Shown here piece after piece: positions 11,348 through 21,464 of a stretch of 64,000 bases of DNA (position 1 is the first letter of the stretch; the number at the start of each line of letters is the position of its first letter). The notes below the pieces were generated by a model. That model worked only from the letters and a program-made list of their open reading frames with translations. It ran no database searches and had not been told where the DNA came from. Position numbers and translations under genes: made by a program. This DNA is from Haberlea rhodopensis (taxonomy: Eukaryota > Streptophyta > Magnoliopsida > Lamiales > Gesneriaceae), in assembly GCA_907163345.1 (NCBI GenBank), contig CAJQUN010000024.1, forward strand, positions 4,278,001 through 4,342,000, read 5' to 3'.

Positions 11348-11520
11348 TGGAATGAAATCAAACGAATGCGAAGATTTAGGAGAGTGAGAGAGTAAGAAAA
11401 CAGATAGCGGTAATTTGTAAAAAGTGAAATAAACTGAAATGTTCAGCCCGCTAAATAGGAGAGAGAAGACACGTGTCTTTATCTCGATGACTGATGAAAA
11501 GAAATTCAAAAATAAACGGT
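11348..11520 (-). promoter_or_regulatory. Possible internal promoter and leader of the third ORF
   Basis: On the minus strand, upstream of the ATG at 11,347, there is an ACACGTGTC G-box core (about 11,468-11,476), then a weak TATA-like TATTTAG, then a CT-rich leader with TCTCTCACTCTCC. This order resembles a plant Pol II promoter plus 5' UTR and would allow the third ORF to be expressed apart from the genomic RNA. It is inferred from motif order only. Confidence 0.3.
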
Positions 11521-11731
11521 CAGGATAACATATAGTTAAGGCGGTTAAAATGCGATCAGTCCGGGCTGTTTTTGTACAAAAGATGGATTGACCAAACAGA
11601 TCATGGGATAACATCAGATTGACATAGATCGGTCTGAAAATTCGGACCGGTCTGTGTCTTTCTGAACATTGTATTATCAATCTATGGTAACAAAAATCTT
11701 TAAGTGCGAATGTAAGAAAATATCTAAACTA

Positions 11732-14700
11732 TTAAGATAAGTCAATTAATCCAAGAATTTGACGAAAATAATTAAACTTAGCCTCTGGGAGCGGTTTGGT
11801 GAAGATGTCTGCTGCTTGCTGCTCTGTTGAGATGTGCTCGATCCGAATTTCCTTTTTGCCAACATGATCTCGAATAAAGTGATGGCGTATATCAATGTGC
11901 TTTGTTCGAGAGTGCAAAACTGGATTATACGTTATAGCGATTGCACTTGTGTTGTCGCAAAATATCGGAGAGTCAACAGCTTGGATGCCATAGTCTTTGA
12001 GCTGGTGTTGAATCCAGAGCATTTGAGCGCAACAGCTTCCAGCGGCTAGATACTCTGCTTCAGCTGTGGATGTGGCAATTGATGTCTGCTTTTTGCTGAA
12101 CCAAGTGATCAATCTTTCACCTAGAAATTGACATGTTCCACTGGTGCTTAATCTTACACCCAGCATAGTCTGCGTCTGAATATCCGATCAAGCTGAAGTT
12201 TGAATCTTTGGAGTACCAAAGACCAACGTTCTGAGATCCTTTTAAGTATTTCAGAATACGCTTGGCAGCAATAAAATGTAATTGCTTTGGTTCTGACTGA
12301 AATCTGGCGCACATACAGACTGAGAACATAATATCAGGCCGGCTCGCTGTAAGATACAATAGCGATCCGATTAGTCCTCTATACATGGTTACTTCAACTG
12401 CTGTTCCCCCTTCATCTTTGTCTAACTTGATTGTTGGACTCATAGGAGTTGATGCAGTTGAGCATGTTTCCATTCCAAATCTCTTGAGGAGCTCTTTGGT
12501 ATACTTGGTCTGATTGATGAAAATACCATTGTTGAGCTGTTTTACTTGGAGACCCAAAAAGAATGAAAGTTCTCCCATCATGCTCATCTCAAACTGTCCC
12601 TGCATTAACTTAGAAAATTTCTCGCACAATTTGGGGTTAGTTGACCCAAAGATTATGTCATCAACGTAAATCTGAACTAATAGGGTATGTTCCCCCTTAA
12701 TAAATTTAAAGAGAGTTTTATCTACTGAGCCGATCTGGAAATCATGGTTCAGCAGAAATTGAGATAGAGTGTCATACCAGGCTCTTGGAGCTTGTTTCAG
12801 ACCATACACTGCTTTATTCAGTAGATACACATGATTGGGATGCAAATGATCTTGAAATCCAGGTGGTTGCTCAATGTAGACTTCTTCCTGAAGCTTTCCA
12901 TTAAGAAAAGCGCTCTTAACGTCCATCTGATACACTTTGAAGTCTTTAAAGACAGCATATGCAAGAAAGATCCGGATGGCTTCAAGTCTGGCGACTGGTG
13001 CAAATGATTCATCGAAGTCGATTCCTTCTACTTGTCTGAATCCTTGTGCCACCAGTCTGGCTTTGTTTCTAACCACAGTTCCATCTGCGTCCAGCTTATT
13101 TCTGAAAACCCATCTGGTTCCAATGACAGGCAGATCGCTTGGTCTGGGGATTAGACTCCAAACTTGATTTTGTTCGAATTGATTCAGCTCTTCTTGCATG
13201 GCCTTAATCCAGTTGAAATCAGTTAGAGCTTCATCGATTTTCTTAGGTTCCAGAGTAGAGATGAAAGCAGCATGTGTGAATTCATCCATCATCTGTCCTC
13301 TGGTTCTGATCGGTGCAGAGGGACTACCAATTACTAGATTGGGTGGATGCTTCTTAGTCCATCGATAGCTTGACTCTGGATTGTCTGGTCCGGTCGGATG
13401 AGTAGCAGCATGATCAGCATCTGCTTTAACATTTGAGTGAAGATTGTCCGGATCAGCTCGATCTGAAGAAGCTTCAATGGCTTGAACCGGTCTGTCTGGT
13501 ACTTCTGGTTCTGGTGGATTGTCTCTTGACCTGTTAGCTACAATCTCATCATCACTGTGAGCTTCGAGATGGATATTTTCCATCTGATTTTGAATTGATT
13601 CTTTGTTGCCCTCAACACATAACGATTCATCAAAAACTACATGAACAGATTCTTCTACAGTTAAGGTTCGATTATTAAAAATTCGATAAGCTTTGCTAGT
13701 TGATGAATATCCTAAAAATATTCCATTATCTGACTTAGCTTCAAATGCTGTAAGATGATTCTTACCATTGTTGTGAACGAAGCATTTGCAGCCAAAAATA
13801 TGAAAGTGAGAAATAGATGGTCTGTTACCAGTCCATATTTCATATGGGGTAAGGTTCAGCTTCTTGTTGATCATGGACCGATTTTGAGTGTAGCAAGCAG
13901 TGTTTACAGCTTCTGCCCAGAACTTTTGCGAAATTCCAGAATCAGCAAGCATTGTTCTAGCTGCTTCCTTGAGCGTTCTGTTTCTTCGTTCTGCAACTCC
14001 ATTCTGTTGAGGAGTTCGAGCGGCTGAAAACTCATGCTTGATTCCATGATCTTCTAGAAAGGATTCAAGATTCTGATTTGAAAACTCAGTGCCTTTGTCA
14101 CTACGAATCCTGTCTATGCTGGATGATTTCTCGTTCTGAGTGCGTTTCAGCAGCTTGATCAACTTCGGACCGGTCTGATCTTTACTGCTCAAAAATATAG
14201 TCCATGTAAAGCGTGAGTAATCATCAATAACAACAAGAGTATACCGCATTCCCCCTAAACTTGTTATTGGTATAGGACCAAACAAGTCCATATGCAATAA
14301 TTCTAAACAGCGGGAGGAGGATTTGGCATTCTTGTTTTTGAAGGATGATCTGATCTGTTTGCCCATTTGGCAAGCTTCGCAGATCTTATCCTTAGCAAAA
14401 TCGATCTTGGGCAGACCGATAACTAAATCATGTTTACACAGGCTGGAAATGGTCTTAAAGTTTATATGATTCAAACGCTTATGCCACAGCCAATGTTTAT
14501 TATCATTGTTAGCGATGAAACAAGTAGGATTATCAGGTTGAGCATGATTCCAGTTAATCTTATATGTATTTCCATTCCTGATTCCTACGAGCATGGTTAT
14601 ACCGTCCGATGATTTAACAGTGCAAGTGTGTTTGTGAAATTCTACAGCATAACCATTATCACAAAGTTGACTTATACTGATCAGATTATAGCACAGATTT

Positions 14701-14885
14701 TCAACTATCAGCACATCATTGATAATAATGTTACCATGGACAATCTTACCCTTGCCCACGGTCTTACCCTTTGAGTTATCTCCGAAGATGATCTTGGGTC
14801 CAGTACATTCTGTGACTTCAGACAGCAGCTCGATGTTTCCAGTCATGTGACGGGAACACCCACTGTCCAAATACCAGTCTGATGC
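11732..14885 (-). pseudogene. Ty1/copia pol: protease, integrase, RT and RNase H (frameshifted)
   Basis: The minus frame opens just after a TGA near 14,905 and reads WYLDSGCSRHMTG, the aspartic protease site. It continues with the pre-integrase zinc-binding region (WLWHKRLNH ... CEACQMGKQ), the integrase core (HMDLFGP; SDKGTEF; PQQNGVAERRN), RT (IYVDDIIFG) and RNase H (YSDADYAGC). At about 12,165-12,180 a small deletion removes the conserved Asp-Arg-Lys of the RNase H core and shifts the frame. The remainder (TSGTCQ ... STAEAEYLAA ... DIFTKPL) continues to 11,732 in another frame. Gag and pol are in different frames. Coding is otherwise open for over 900 codons, so the break may be recent. 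The polyprotein normally acts inside the virus-like particle to copy and integrate the element. Confidence 0.88.
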
Positions 14886-14935
14886 GAGTTTCTTCGGTAC
14901 CTGTCATCAAATATAATTATTGTTGGTACCCAATC

Positions 14936-16888
14936 CTATTTGGGTCCAGAACGGATTAGCCATTTGGGAACCCACATTTGTATCAGCTTCAATGGCTTGT
15001 GTGTGTAAGGTGTGCTGTGTGCTGGTCTGTTTTGATGTTGTGTGTGATAATGTGTGCGCTGTGAAAACCTTTGATTCTCATATGGTAGTCTATATCTTCG
15101 TTGAATCGGTTTTGAATTATAGTAATTGTATTGTCTTCCTTGCCTTCGATCTTGCACCTTTGGATTTGGTCCGATAGACGCAAATCTTGCTGGTGCCTTT
15201 TCTTTGGTTTGGTCAACATAACCAATTCCTTTTCTCAGATTTTGATTCACGTAAGAGACTCCTGTTTGAATCTTAGGTGCTTCAGTCTCATATACTGTGC
15301 TGGATTTAACAAATGTCATTTGTTTGACTTGGTTCTTTACCAGCAACAGCTCAGATTCATCTTTGGTGCATTCTTTGGTGTCAAAGCCTATGCCGGTGAA
15401 ATCACCGACGTTTCTTTGAACCTCTTGTAATTCTTCCAAGGATGTTCTGGATTTTGTCCATGTTTTGAATATATGAGAGAGCTTAGCATTTTGTGTGCTA
15501 ATTATCTTATTTTCTTCATGGAGCTGATCATAAGAGATTTTCAGCTTATTCAGCTCGATCTGGAGATTGTTGCACTCACCCTGCTCAGAGCAGCTTGGTT
15601 TGTTGTGCTCATCCATTTGATCACTGACTTTAGCTTTATTCTTCTCAAATGATTCAGCTAAGATCCTATAATCATTAGCCATGTCTTGCAGTGCGGACAT
15701 GAGCTCTTCTCGTGTAAATTCATTTGAGTCAAGATCATATACCTCGTCTGTCTGACTCATCTCTTCGTCTGCCATAAGACATTGAATATCTTCTTCGCTT
15801 TCGCTAGAAGAATATTCAGAGCTTTCCGAGTCTGAGTCTGTCTGAGCCCATTTGTTGTTTCCTTCTTCAGCTACTAGGACTTTTTGGGATTTTCCATGAT
15901 TCTTGCGGTCTTTGTAGTGCTTCTTCTTCCTATCATCACGATGCTTCTCTTTCCGTTCTTCTTTCTTCGGTCTGGTGCAATCTGCAATAAAATGTCTGGT
16001 CTTACCACAATTGTAGCAAGCCTGATCGTTAACAGTATCATCTTTTCTTGATTTATAATGATGAGAGGGTTTGAAGTTCCTCTTATTATTAGACATAAAT
16101 TTACCGAATTTCTTGATAAATAATGACATAGCATCGTTACTTATCTGTTCAGCAGATCGGTCTGATGTTGAAGCGATCTGGTCTGGAATGGCTGCCAGGG
16201 CCTTGTTTGGTTGAGAGATGAATGGCTCTGCTTCACCTCTGCTTATCAGTTCAAACTCATAGGCCTTAAGATCTGTAAACAGATCATGAAGTTCAACCTT
16301 GTTAAGATCTTTTGATTCCCTCATGGCAATGGTCTTAACATCCCATTCCTTTGGCAGAGCTCTCATAACTTTCAGAGTGATCTCTCTGTTAGAATATTCC
16401 TTCCCCAGACCATTCAGTTCATTTATGATGCCAGTGACTCTTTCATCAAACTCATTTAGAGTTTCTCCACTTTTCATCTTTATGCTCTCAAATCTTTGAA
16501 GAGCAACAGTTAACTTGTTTTCTTTGGTCTGGTCGTTGCCTTCACATAGCTGTGCTATCTTCTCCCAAATTTCTTTGGCAGTAGAGCACATTTTGATTTT
16601 GCTGAACATGTTCTTGTCCAATGTCTTGAACAAGATGTCTTTGGCCACATTATCGAGATTTGCTTTCTTTCTTTCCTCATTCATCCAGAGGGATCTGTCC
16701 TTTTCTACCATTTGTGGTTCTCCACCAGTAATGGCGACTGTTGTATTTATTTTTAGAATCTTCATTGGTCCATCAGTGATGACGAACCACATATCGTCAT
16801 CCTGAGCTGCTAGATGAGCTTGCATTCTGATTCTCCAGTCATCATAGTCTTCTTTTGAGAACATAGGGATTTTGTTGAATGATGCCAT
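14936..16888 (-). CDS. Ty1/copia gag polyprotein
   Basis: This is an intact 650-aa frame. The start at 16,888 (MASFNKIPMFS) lies 33 bp after the PBS. Residues 1-200 form the UBN2/retrotransposon gag helical core (DYDDWRIRMQAHL, WEKIAQLCEG, FDERVTGIINEL). A CCHC zinc knuckle follows (CYNCGKTRHFIADC, about residues 290-303), flanked by a strongly basic stretch rich in Lys/Arg/His. An acidic serine-rich region and a long predicted coiled coil (about residues 400-490) come next, then a basic tail. This composition matches long SIRE-type gags. It would package element RNA in cytoplasmic particles. The gag ORF looks undamaged even though pol is broken. Confidence 0.88.
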   Translation of the reverse strand: MASFNKIPMFSKEDYDDWRIRMQAHLAAQDDDMWFVITDGPMKILKINTTVAITGGEPQMVEKDRSLWMNEERKKANLDNVAKDILFKTLDKNMFSKIKMCSTAKEIWEKIAQLCEGNDQTKENKLTVALQRFESIKMKSGETLNEFDERVTGIINELNGLGKEYSNREITLKVMRALPKEWDVKTIAMRESKDLNKVELHDLFTDLKAYEFELISRGEAEPFISQPNKALAAIPDQIASTSDRSAEQISNDAMSLFIKKFGKFMSNNKRNFKPSHHYKSRKDDTVNDQACYNCGKTRHFIADCTRPKKEERKEKHRDDRKKKHYKDRKNHGKSQKVLVAEEGNNKWAQTDSDSESSEYSSSESEEDIQCLMADEEMSQTDEVYDLDSNEFTREELMSALQDMANDYRILAESFEKNKAKVSDQMDEHNKPSCSEQGECNNLQIELNKLKISYDQLHEENKIISTQNAKLSHIFKTWTKSRTSLEELQEVQRNVGDFTGIGFDTKECTKDESELLLVKNQVKQMTFVKSSTVYETEAPKIQTGVSYVNQNLRKGIGYVDQTKEKAPARFASIGPNPKVQDRRQGRQYNYYNSKPIQRRYRLPYENQRFSQRTHYHTQHQNRPAHSTPYTHKPLKLIQMWVPKWLIRSGPK

Positions 16889-16920
16889 CAGCTCGAGTGA
16901 TTTAGCTGATTAAGATGACC

Positions 16921-16933
16921 TGCTCTGATACCA
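16921..16933 (-). other. Primer binding site, initiator tRNA-Met type
   Basis: The minus strand reads TGGTATCAGAGCA, complementary to the 3' end of plant initiator tRNA-Met. It is separated from the 5' LTR remnant by two bases. This is the standard Ty1/copia priming site. Confidence 0.93.
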
Positions 16934-16935
16934 CT

Positions 16936-16972
16936 TGTTAGGATCGGTCCGGAGTGTTTAGAGGGGGGGGGG
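16936..16972 (-). mobile_element. 37-bp remnant of the copia 5' LTR
   Basis: TGTTAGGATCGGTCCGG and the following bases through the G run are identical to the left end of the LTR at 7,403. After the G run the sequence departs completely and becomes the LTR of another element. The rest of the 1.19-kb 5' LTR is missing. Confidence 0.88.
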
Positions 16973-17944
16973 TGGTGTGCGTTTATCGTGTACGCCCAAA
17001 TTAACCCCACTCAATCCTCAAGATTGATAACAATAATGTAGTAGCGTGAGTAGGGATCGATCCCACGAGGAGGTGTGAATTCTTGTGTTAATGAAAATCA
17101 AAATCAAAAGAATAAAAGATGGGGTTGTGAATGAATTATACTAATTAAAATTAAAACTAAAGATTAAAGTAACGGAAGTTATTCTTGGTATCGGTCGACT
17201 CTTCCTTGGAATTATCATCTATTTCATCGATTCACAAAAGACTCAATTTTTCATATGAATATTCATCGTTGGACGTTTAATCCAATAATCAAAGTCCTAT
17301 CTCACCTTACGTGTAGTTAAGTAGCCCAAGCGTTCTAGTTTAACCCTTATCAAACAATCAATCAAAATACAAGCGATTAAGATTTAAATTGATGATAGCA
17401 TATGAACTAGTGAGATCGATGAAGCTAAACAACATAATCCAAGCGTCTATGTTTAATCTAGTCAAGTGTTCTTCCTAAGAATTTAACAAACTCACAAGCG
17501 GAATTTAATTAATCTTAGTTGCTTCGTAAATTAGAGGGATCAAACGATTCCGTATTTGATATCTAATTTAGCGTTAGATTTCATGCAAGTTATTAGGTTG
17601 TCAATCCAATAAACAAACACAACAATCATATCAATAAAATCAGAAAAACTCTTGATACTCAATAAAATTGATAATTAAAGCGTAAGAATCTCCCCAAGAT
17701 AAATAAATCCAAGGATTTGTCTTCCTCAACCAAGAATTAGAACTAGCTAGACATAATCTAAGATAAAGCAATAAATAAAACAAGGGAAAGAAAACTAATT
17801 CAATCTCCGCTCGTCGAGGTGTCAATCCCGCCTTCGCTTCGATCTTCGTAGCGTTCTTCAACAAAATTGAGAGAAAAAATTATAAAACTATCCTAAACTA
17901 CTCTACCTTAACTATCTAGATGGTTAAAAGGTCTGAATTTCGAG

Positions 17945-17952
17945 TATATATG
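17945..17952 (-). promoter_or_regulatory. TATA-like box in LTR B
   Basis: The minus strand reads ACATATATACTCG. It lies 82 bp from the palindrome array, nearly the same distance as in element A (86 bp). Position, not motif strength, supports the call. Confidence 0.4.
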
Positions 17953-18032
17953 TATTGGGAGGCTGATGGAGTAGGTTAGAATCCATGTGGGAAGGAAAGA
18001 AATCAAGTTTTTTAATTTTCCAAAAGTCTTCA

Positions 18033-18119
18033 GGCGTAATTACGCGTATAATGGCGTAGCTACGCCTAGACATGCCGTAGCGTTGGCGTAATTACGCCTG
18101 TGAATGGCGTAATTACGCC
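18033..18119. repeat. Array of paired GCGTAATTACGC palindromes (array B)
   Basis: Four sites lie at centres 18039.5, 18059.5, 18091.5 and 18112.5, spaced 20, 32 and 21 bp. Three have the GCGTAATTACGC type and one is GCGTAGCTACGC. A degenerate half-site (GCCGTAGCG) lies between the second and third. The outer GGCG/CGCC arms are as in array A, but the six central bases differ. The array occupies the same LTR position relative to the TATA-like box. Confidence 0.88.
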
Positions 18120-18491
18120 TGTCCATCATTTTTCTGGCGAGTTTGTATTTTGGCCATAACTTTCACATACGAACTCCGAATTCGACGAGTCAGCTGTCCA
18201 CGCGAAGATAACTCAAAGTTCTACAACTTTTATATGGACCACATTCCCAAAACTTGGCTGGAATACATAGAAATTTGAGGAGAAAGGAGCAACATGTGTC
18301 TTTGATTCCGGTTTTTTCCTCTTTTCTTCAACTTTATTGCTTCTTTCATCATTTTAGCTTGATTTCTTCACGTTTCCCTACATTACACAAATATACGATT
18401 AGGTAGCATATGTATCAATTTATCCATCAAAATATACCAAATCGTAGATAATTAGCGCAATAGATGTGTCTATTTCTAGTCACATCAAACA

Positions 18492-19689
18492 CCCCCATAC
18501 TTAAACTTTACTCGACCTCGAGTAAATCAGACAAAACTAAAATCTTTTTGCTTGGCTCATAGCATCAAAACAAACTAACTTGTCCTCACTTTTATGCCTC
18601 AACAATTATAAACATGCATAGTAATGAAAGGCTGGTGAAAAATTAACAGTGGAACAATTTCAATCCCTATACATTTCATACTCAACAAAATAGTGAACGT
18701 GTGTGTGTGGTCATAAACAAGTGTTGTGTACAAATTATAGTTCCAAAATATGTAAATCCACAATAGTTCAAGTCATACACTAACACAAGTATAAGCTCAC
18801 TTGCACACTCTTCTCCACTATCTTAGCTACTTTGCAAACATAAATCAAGTAGGTCTTTATTAGCTTGTAGCTTGGCCTAGGTATTGGCTTATGAAAGAAA
18901 GGGTAAGGATATTCAAACAAGAGAGTATGATGAAATGCACACTAAAAGCTTCTCTTCTTGTATGAATTTTCAAACCTTGTTCATTTTTTTCAAGGTTTAT
19001 TTCAACATTTTTCTTCTTTAGTGCCTTGGCTCCCCTTGGAGTCATATTTTTATCTATTTTCTCAAGGCATTCCTTTTTCTTTCATGCATTCCATTCTTTT
19101 GACAATTAAGCTCACAATATACTTCAATGATTCCCAAGTGCATTTGAATGAAATACATCATACTCCCTTAAAAGGTATGGATTAAAATCACATTTAGGCT
19201 CATTAGGGAAGGATGATAAGCTAGTCAGGGAATGTTGAATGGGGGGTCTTGAGTATGCTTAGCATACTCCCATTCTTTTACATTAAGGCTCAAAAAGGGT
19301 ACTAGAGATTGATTTTGTTTACATGGTAGGCTTGAAAGGCTCAAACGCATCAAAGATTGCCTATATCACTTTCATGTTTGCAAGTAGTCTAGACATACGC
19401 CTCAAAGAGCATGTAGTTAAGTTCTAGCATGTATTAGAGACTTCTTAAGACTATCACAAAGTTTACACAATCTTCACTAAGCTATGCACACTTCACAAGC
19501 CATGACAATAATGTGCTCAAAATATTCAACTACTAAGTTAAAGTAAACTTGCATTAGAGTTCAAAGTGTTCCAAGGTTAACAATTCACCTATGTTCAAAA
19601 GCATGCATGATATCAATTAGGTTTCATCATGGGCTAGTGATTCTAAGCATGTGTTCATTACTTATGAGCTCAAAATTTTAAATTTTTTG
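18492..19689 (-). mobile_element. Internal 3' noncoding region of element B
   Basis: This noncoding block adjoins the PPT-like sequence and is collinear with positions 1-1,183, with scattered but ordered matches over more than 1 kb. It continues into the assembly gap, so the coding part of element B is either in the gap or missing. Confidence 0.6.
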
Positions 19690-20189
19690 NNNNNNNNNNN
19701 NNNNNNNNNNNNNNNNNNNNNNNNNNNNNNNNNNNNNNNNNNNNNNNNNNNNNNNNNNNNNNNNNNNNNNNNNNNNNNNNNNNNNNNNNNNNNNNNNNNN
19801 NNNNNNNNNNNNNNNNNNNNNNNNNNNNNNNNNNNNNNNNNNNNNNNNNNNNNNNNNNNNNNNNNNNNNNNNNNNNNNNNNNNNNNNNNNNNNNNNNNNN
19901 NNNNNNNNNNNNNNNNNNNNNNNNNNNNNNNNNNNNNNNNNNNNNNNNNNNNNNNNNNNNNNNNNNNNNNNNNNNNNNNNNNNNNNNNNNNNNNNNNNNN
20001 NNNNNNNNNNNNNNNNNNNNNNNNNNNNNNNNNNNNNNNNNNNNNNNNNNNNNNNNNNNNNNNNNNNNNNNNNNNNNNNNNNNNNNNNNNNNNNNNNNNN
20101 NNNNNNNNNNNNNNNNNNNNNNNNNNNNNNNNNNNNNNNNNNNNNNNNNNNNNNNNNNNNNNNNNNNNNNNNNNNNNNNNNNNNNNNNN
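19690..20189. other. Assembly gap of exactly 500 N
   Basis: The gap is exactly 500 N, probably a fixed placeholder size rather than a measured length. Frames crossing it are meaningless. Confidence 0.99.
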
Positions 20190-20430
20190 CCCATCTTCAT
20201 TTTCTCCCTGAATTGAGACTACCCTAGAAAACACCATAAATGCCACTTGCATTATACTTCACCGGAGCCAAAAGTAACCTAGTTACAATGTCATCTCTCC
20301 TCCTCATCCAAGATTCTTCGCTCAATTCATTCGCACCCGCATTACGATCTTGAGTTTCATGACCTAAAGTAGAAGTCAAGTAGGATGCAGAAGACAACGA
20401 ATTCACGGGATCATAGGTGGTGCAAGCCAT
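20190..20430 (-). pseudogene. 5' end of an unrecognised coding sequence next to the gap
   Basis: A minus-strand frame starts at 20,430 with MACTTYDPVNSLSSASYL and runs 68 codons, with composition like a real protein N-terminus (SEESWMRRRDDIVTRLL). It stops near 20,224, but an overlapping frame stays open toward the gap and reads SRVVSIQGENEDG. Either a one-nucleotide shift or a splice junction separates them. I do not recognise the family. The rest of the gene would lie in or beyond the gap. The Tat element inserted 164 bp upstream of its start. It may be intact but incompletely assembled, or a relic. Confidence 0.4.
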
Positions 20431-20588
20431 TAATGTTAATTAAATATAAATCATAAATTAATTAATAATTAATTTGGATCAAATGTAAATGTCCTATTAG
20501 ATTGATTTATGTATAATCAGACTTGGAAATCAAGAAATCAAGAAGTGAACTAATTAAAAATGTCACACCCAATAAATAAATGTTCAAA

Positions 20589-20593
20589 TAGTC
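20589..20593. repeat. Left target-site duplication TAGTC
   Basis: TAGTC directly precedes the left LTR and is repeated at 31,052-31,056 directly after the right LTR. A 5-bp duplication is normal for Ty3/gypsy integration. Confidence 0.93.
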
Positions 20594-21316
20594 TGATACT
20601 CAGCAATAGGATGATGCTACCTCATCTTATTTACGTGACCGACCTCCCGAGCTACTTGGGTTACAATATAGATCATCCAACGCTGGTTCTAACCTCCCGA
20701 CCTCCCGACCTACTTGGTTCAAGATACATATTATTCAACATTAATTCGGAAACACTATTGTGCCGACCTCCCGACCTGATCACCATTTTATCTTCGGGAG
20801 TGTTATAACTTCAAGACCAGAAGACCCCATTCTCAAAGCTTCCATCTGAGTTTTCAGGCATCTTATCTCTGAGAATATGTTGACCAAGTCCACATTAATC
20901 GAGCACGTCCCGAGATTTCAGGGAGTGGAAATAAGTAGTGACCTTATCAGTTGGCAGACATGTCCCTAAATCCCGGGAATCGTGTGAATCGTGGCCTTAC
21001 TGCTCCAAGATGCACGCTCTTGAGGTAAACTCTATAAATAGCAAACCAAAGCAAGATTTCAGGTATGCATTTTTTCCTATACGCACGATACAATACATAC
21101 TCTTACTGATTTAAAAAGATAATTCCCGTCACCTGACTTGAGCGTCAGAGGGGACACGCCGGAAAAATCTTCCGGCACCCTTCTAACACTTATTTCATAT
21201 CTTAACAGGTCATTCAGGATCTATATCTTGTTATTTAGCCCATTAAAGAGCACAAGGAGAGGTAATTTTACTCATCATTGATACTTTGCAAATCATCACC
21301 TCTTTTGGAAGTATCA
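20594..21316 (+). mobile_element. Left (5') LTR of the Tat element
   Basis: 723 bp with TGATAC and GTATCA ends. It contains several 'gacctcccgacct' repeats near 20,640-20,780 and a TATAAATA box at 21,033-21,040, so U3 is about 440-470 bp. Confidence 0.95.
21033..21040 (+). promoter_or_regulatory. TATA box in the left LTR
   Basis: CTATAAATAGC is a full-consensus plant TATA box, duplicated at 30,768-30,775 in the right LTR. It should set genomic RNA initiation about 30 bp downstream. Confidence 0.8.
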
Positions 21317-21318
21317 AT

Positions 21319-21336
21319 TGGCGCCGTCTGTGGGAA
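21319..21336 (+). other. Primer binding site of the Tat element
   Basis: TGGCGCCGTCTGTGGGAA follows the LTR after two bases. The first eight bases match the tRNA-Asp type PBS, and the rest differs, as is common in plant Tat elements. Confidence 0.8.
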
Positions 21337-21464
21337 ACGTTCGAGCTAAGGCGTGGATATGGCAATAGGAAGAAGAGGACGCGGGAGAAGAGAGCATATG
21401 AGGGGAGAAATCCCCCGGAATTATCGGAGAATCTTGAAATACTGTACCAGAATCAGGAGATCAG

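Larger units (their letters stand above)
7403..16972 (-). mobile_element. SIRE-like Ty1/copia LTR retrotransposon (element with third ORF)
   Basis: On the minus strand the order is: remnant of 5' LTR (16,972-16,936), PBS, gag, pol (protease, integrase, RT, RNase H), a long third ORF, PPT and complete 3' LTR (8,594-7,403). Integrase before RT and the initiator-Met PBS define Ty1/copia. The PPT with adjoining GTCATCATCAAAAAGGGGG-type sequence and the extra ORF after pol fit the SIRE/Maximus lineage. The 5' LTR is truncated to 37 bp, so no right-hand target duplication can be checked. The element is broken in pol and in the third ORF. Confidence 0.9.
16976..18491 (-). mobile_element. LTR of a second Athila-like element (element B)
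   Basis: A block of about 1.5 kb begins TGTGCG and ends CAAACA on the plus strand. Immediately to its right the minus strand shows a PPT-like TAAGTATGGGGGTG, so this is the 3' LTR of a minus-strand element. It contains the 'gggatcgatcccacgagg' segment near 17,055, a TATA-like box near 17,948, and a palindrome array at 18,033-18,119. No coding frame is present. Boundaries rest on TG/CA ends and PPT position, without a verified partner LTR. Confidence 0.6.

Noticed and set aside
19651..20252. Frames of 176-196 codons across the gap
   Set aside because: Almost all residues are undefined N; they have no meaning.
20594..21316. Tandem gene or satellite origin for the 723-bp repeats
   Set aside because: TG/CA ends, PBS, PPT and a matching 5-bp duplication show they are LTRs.
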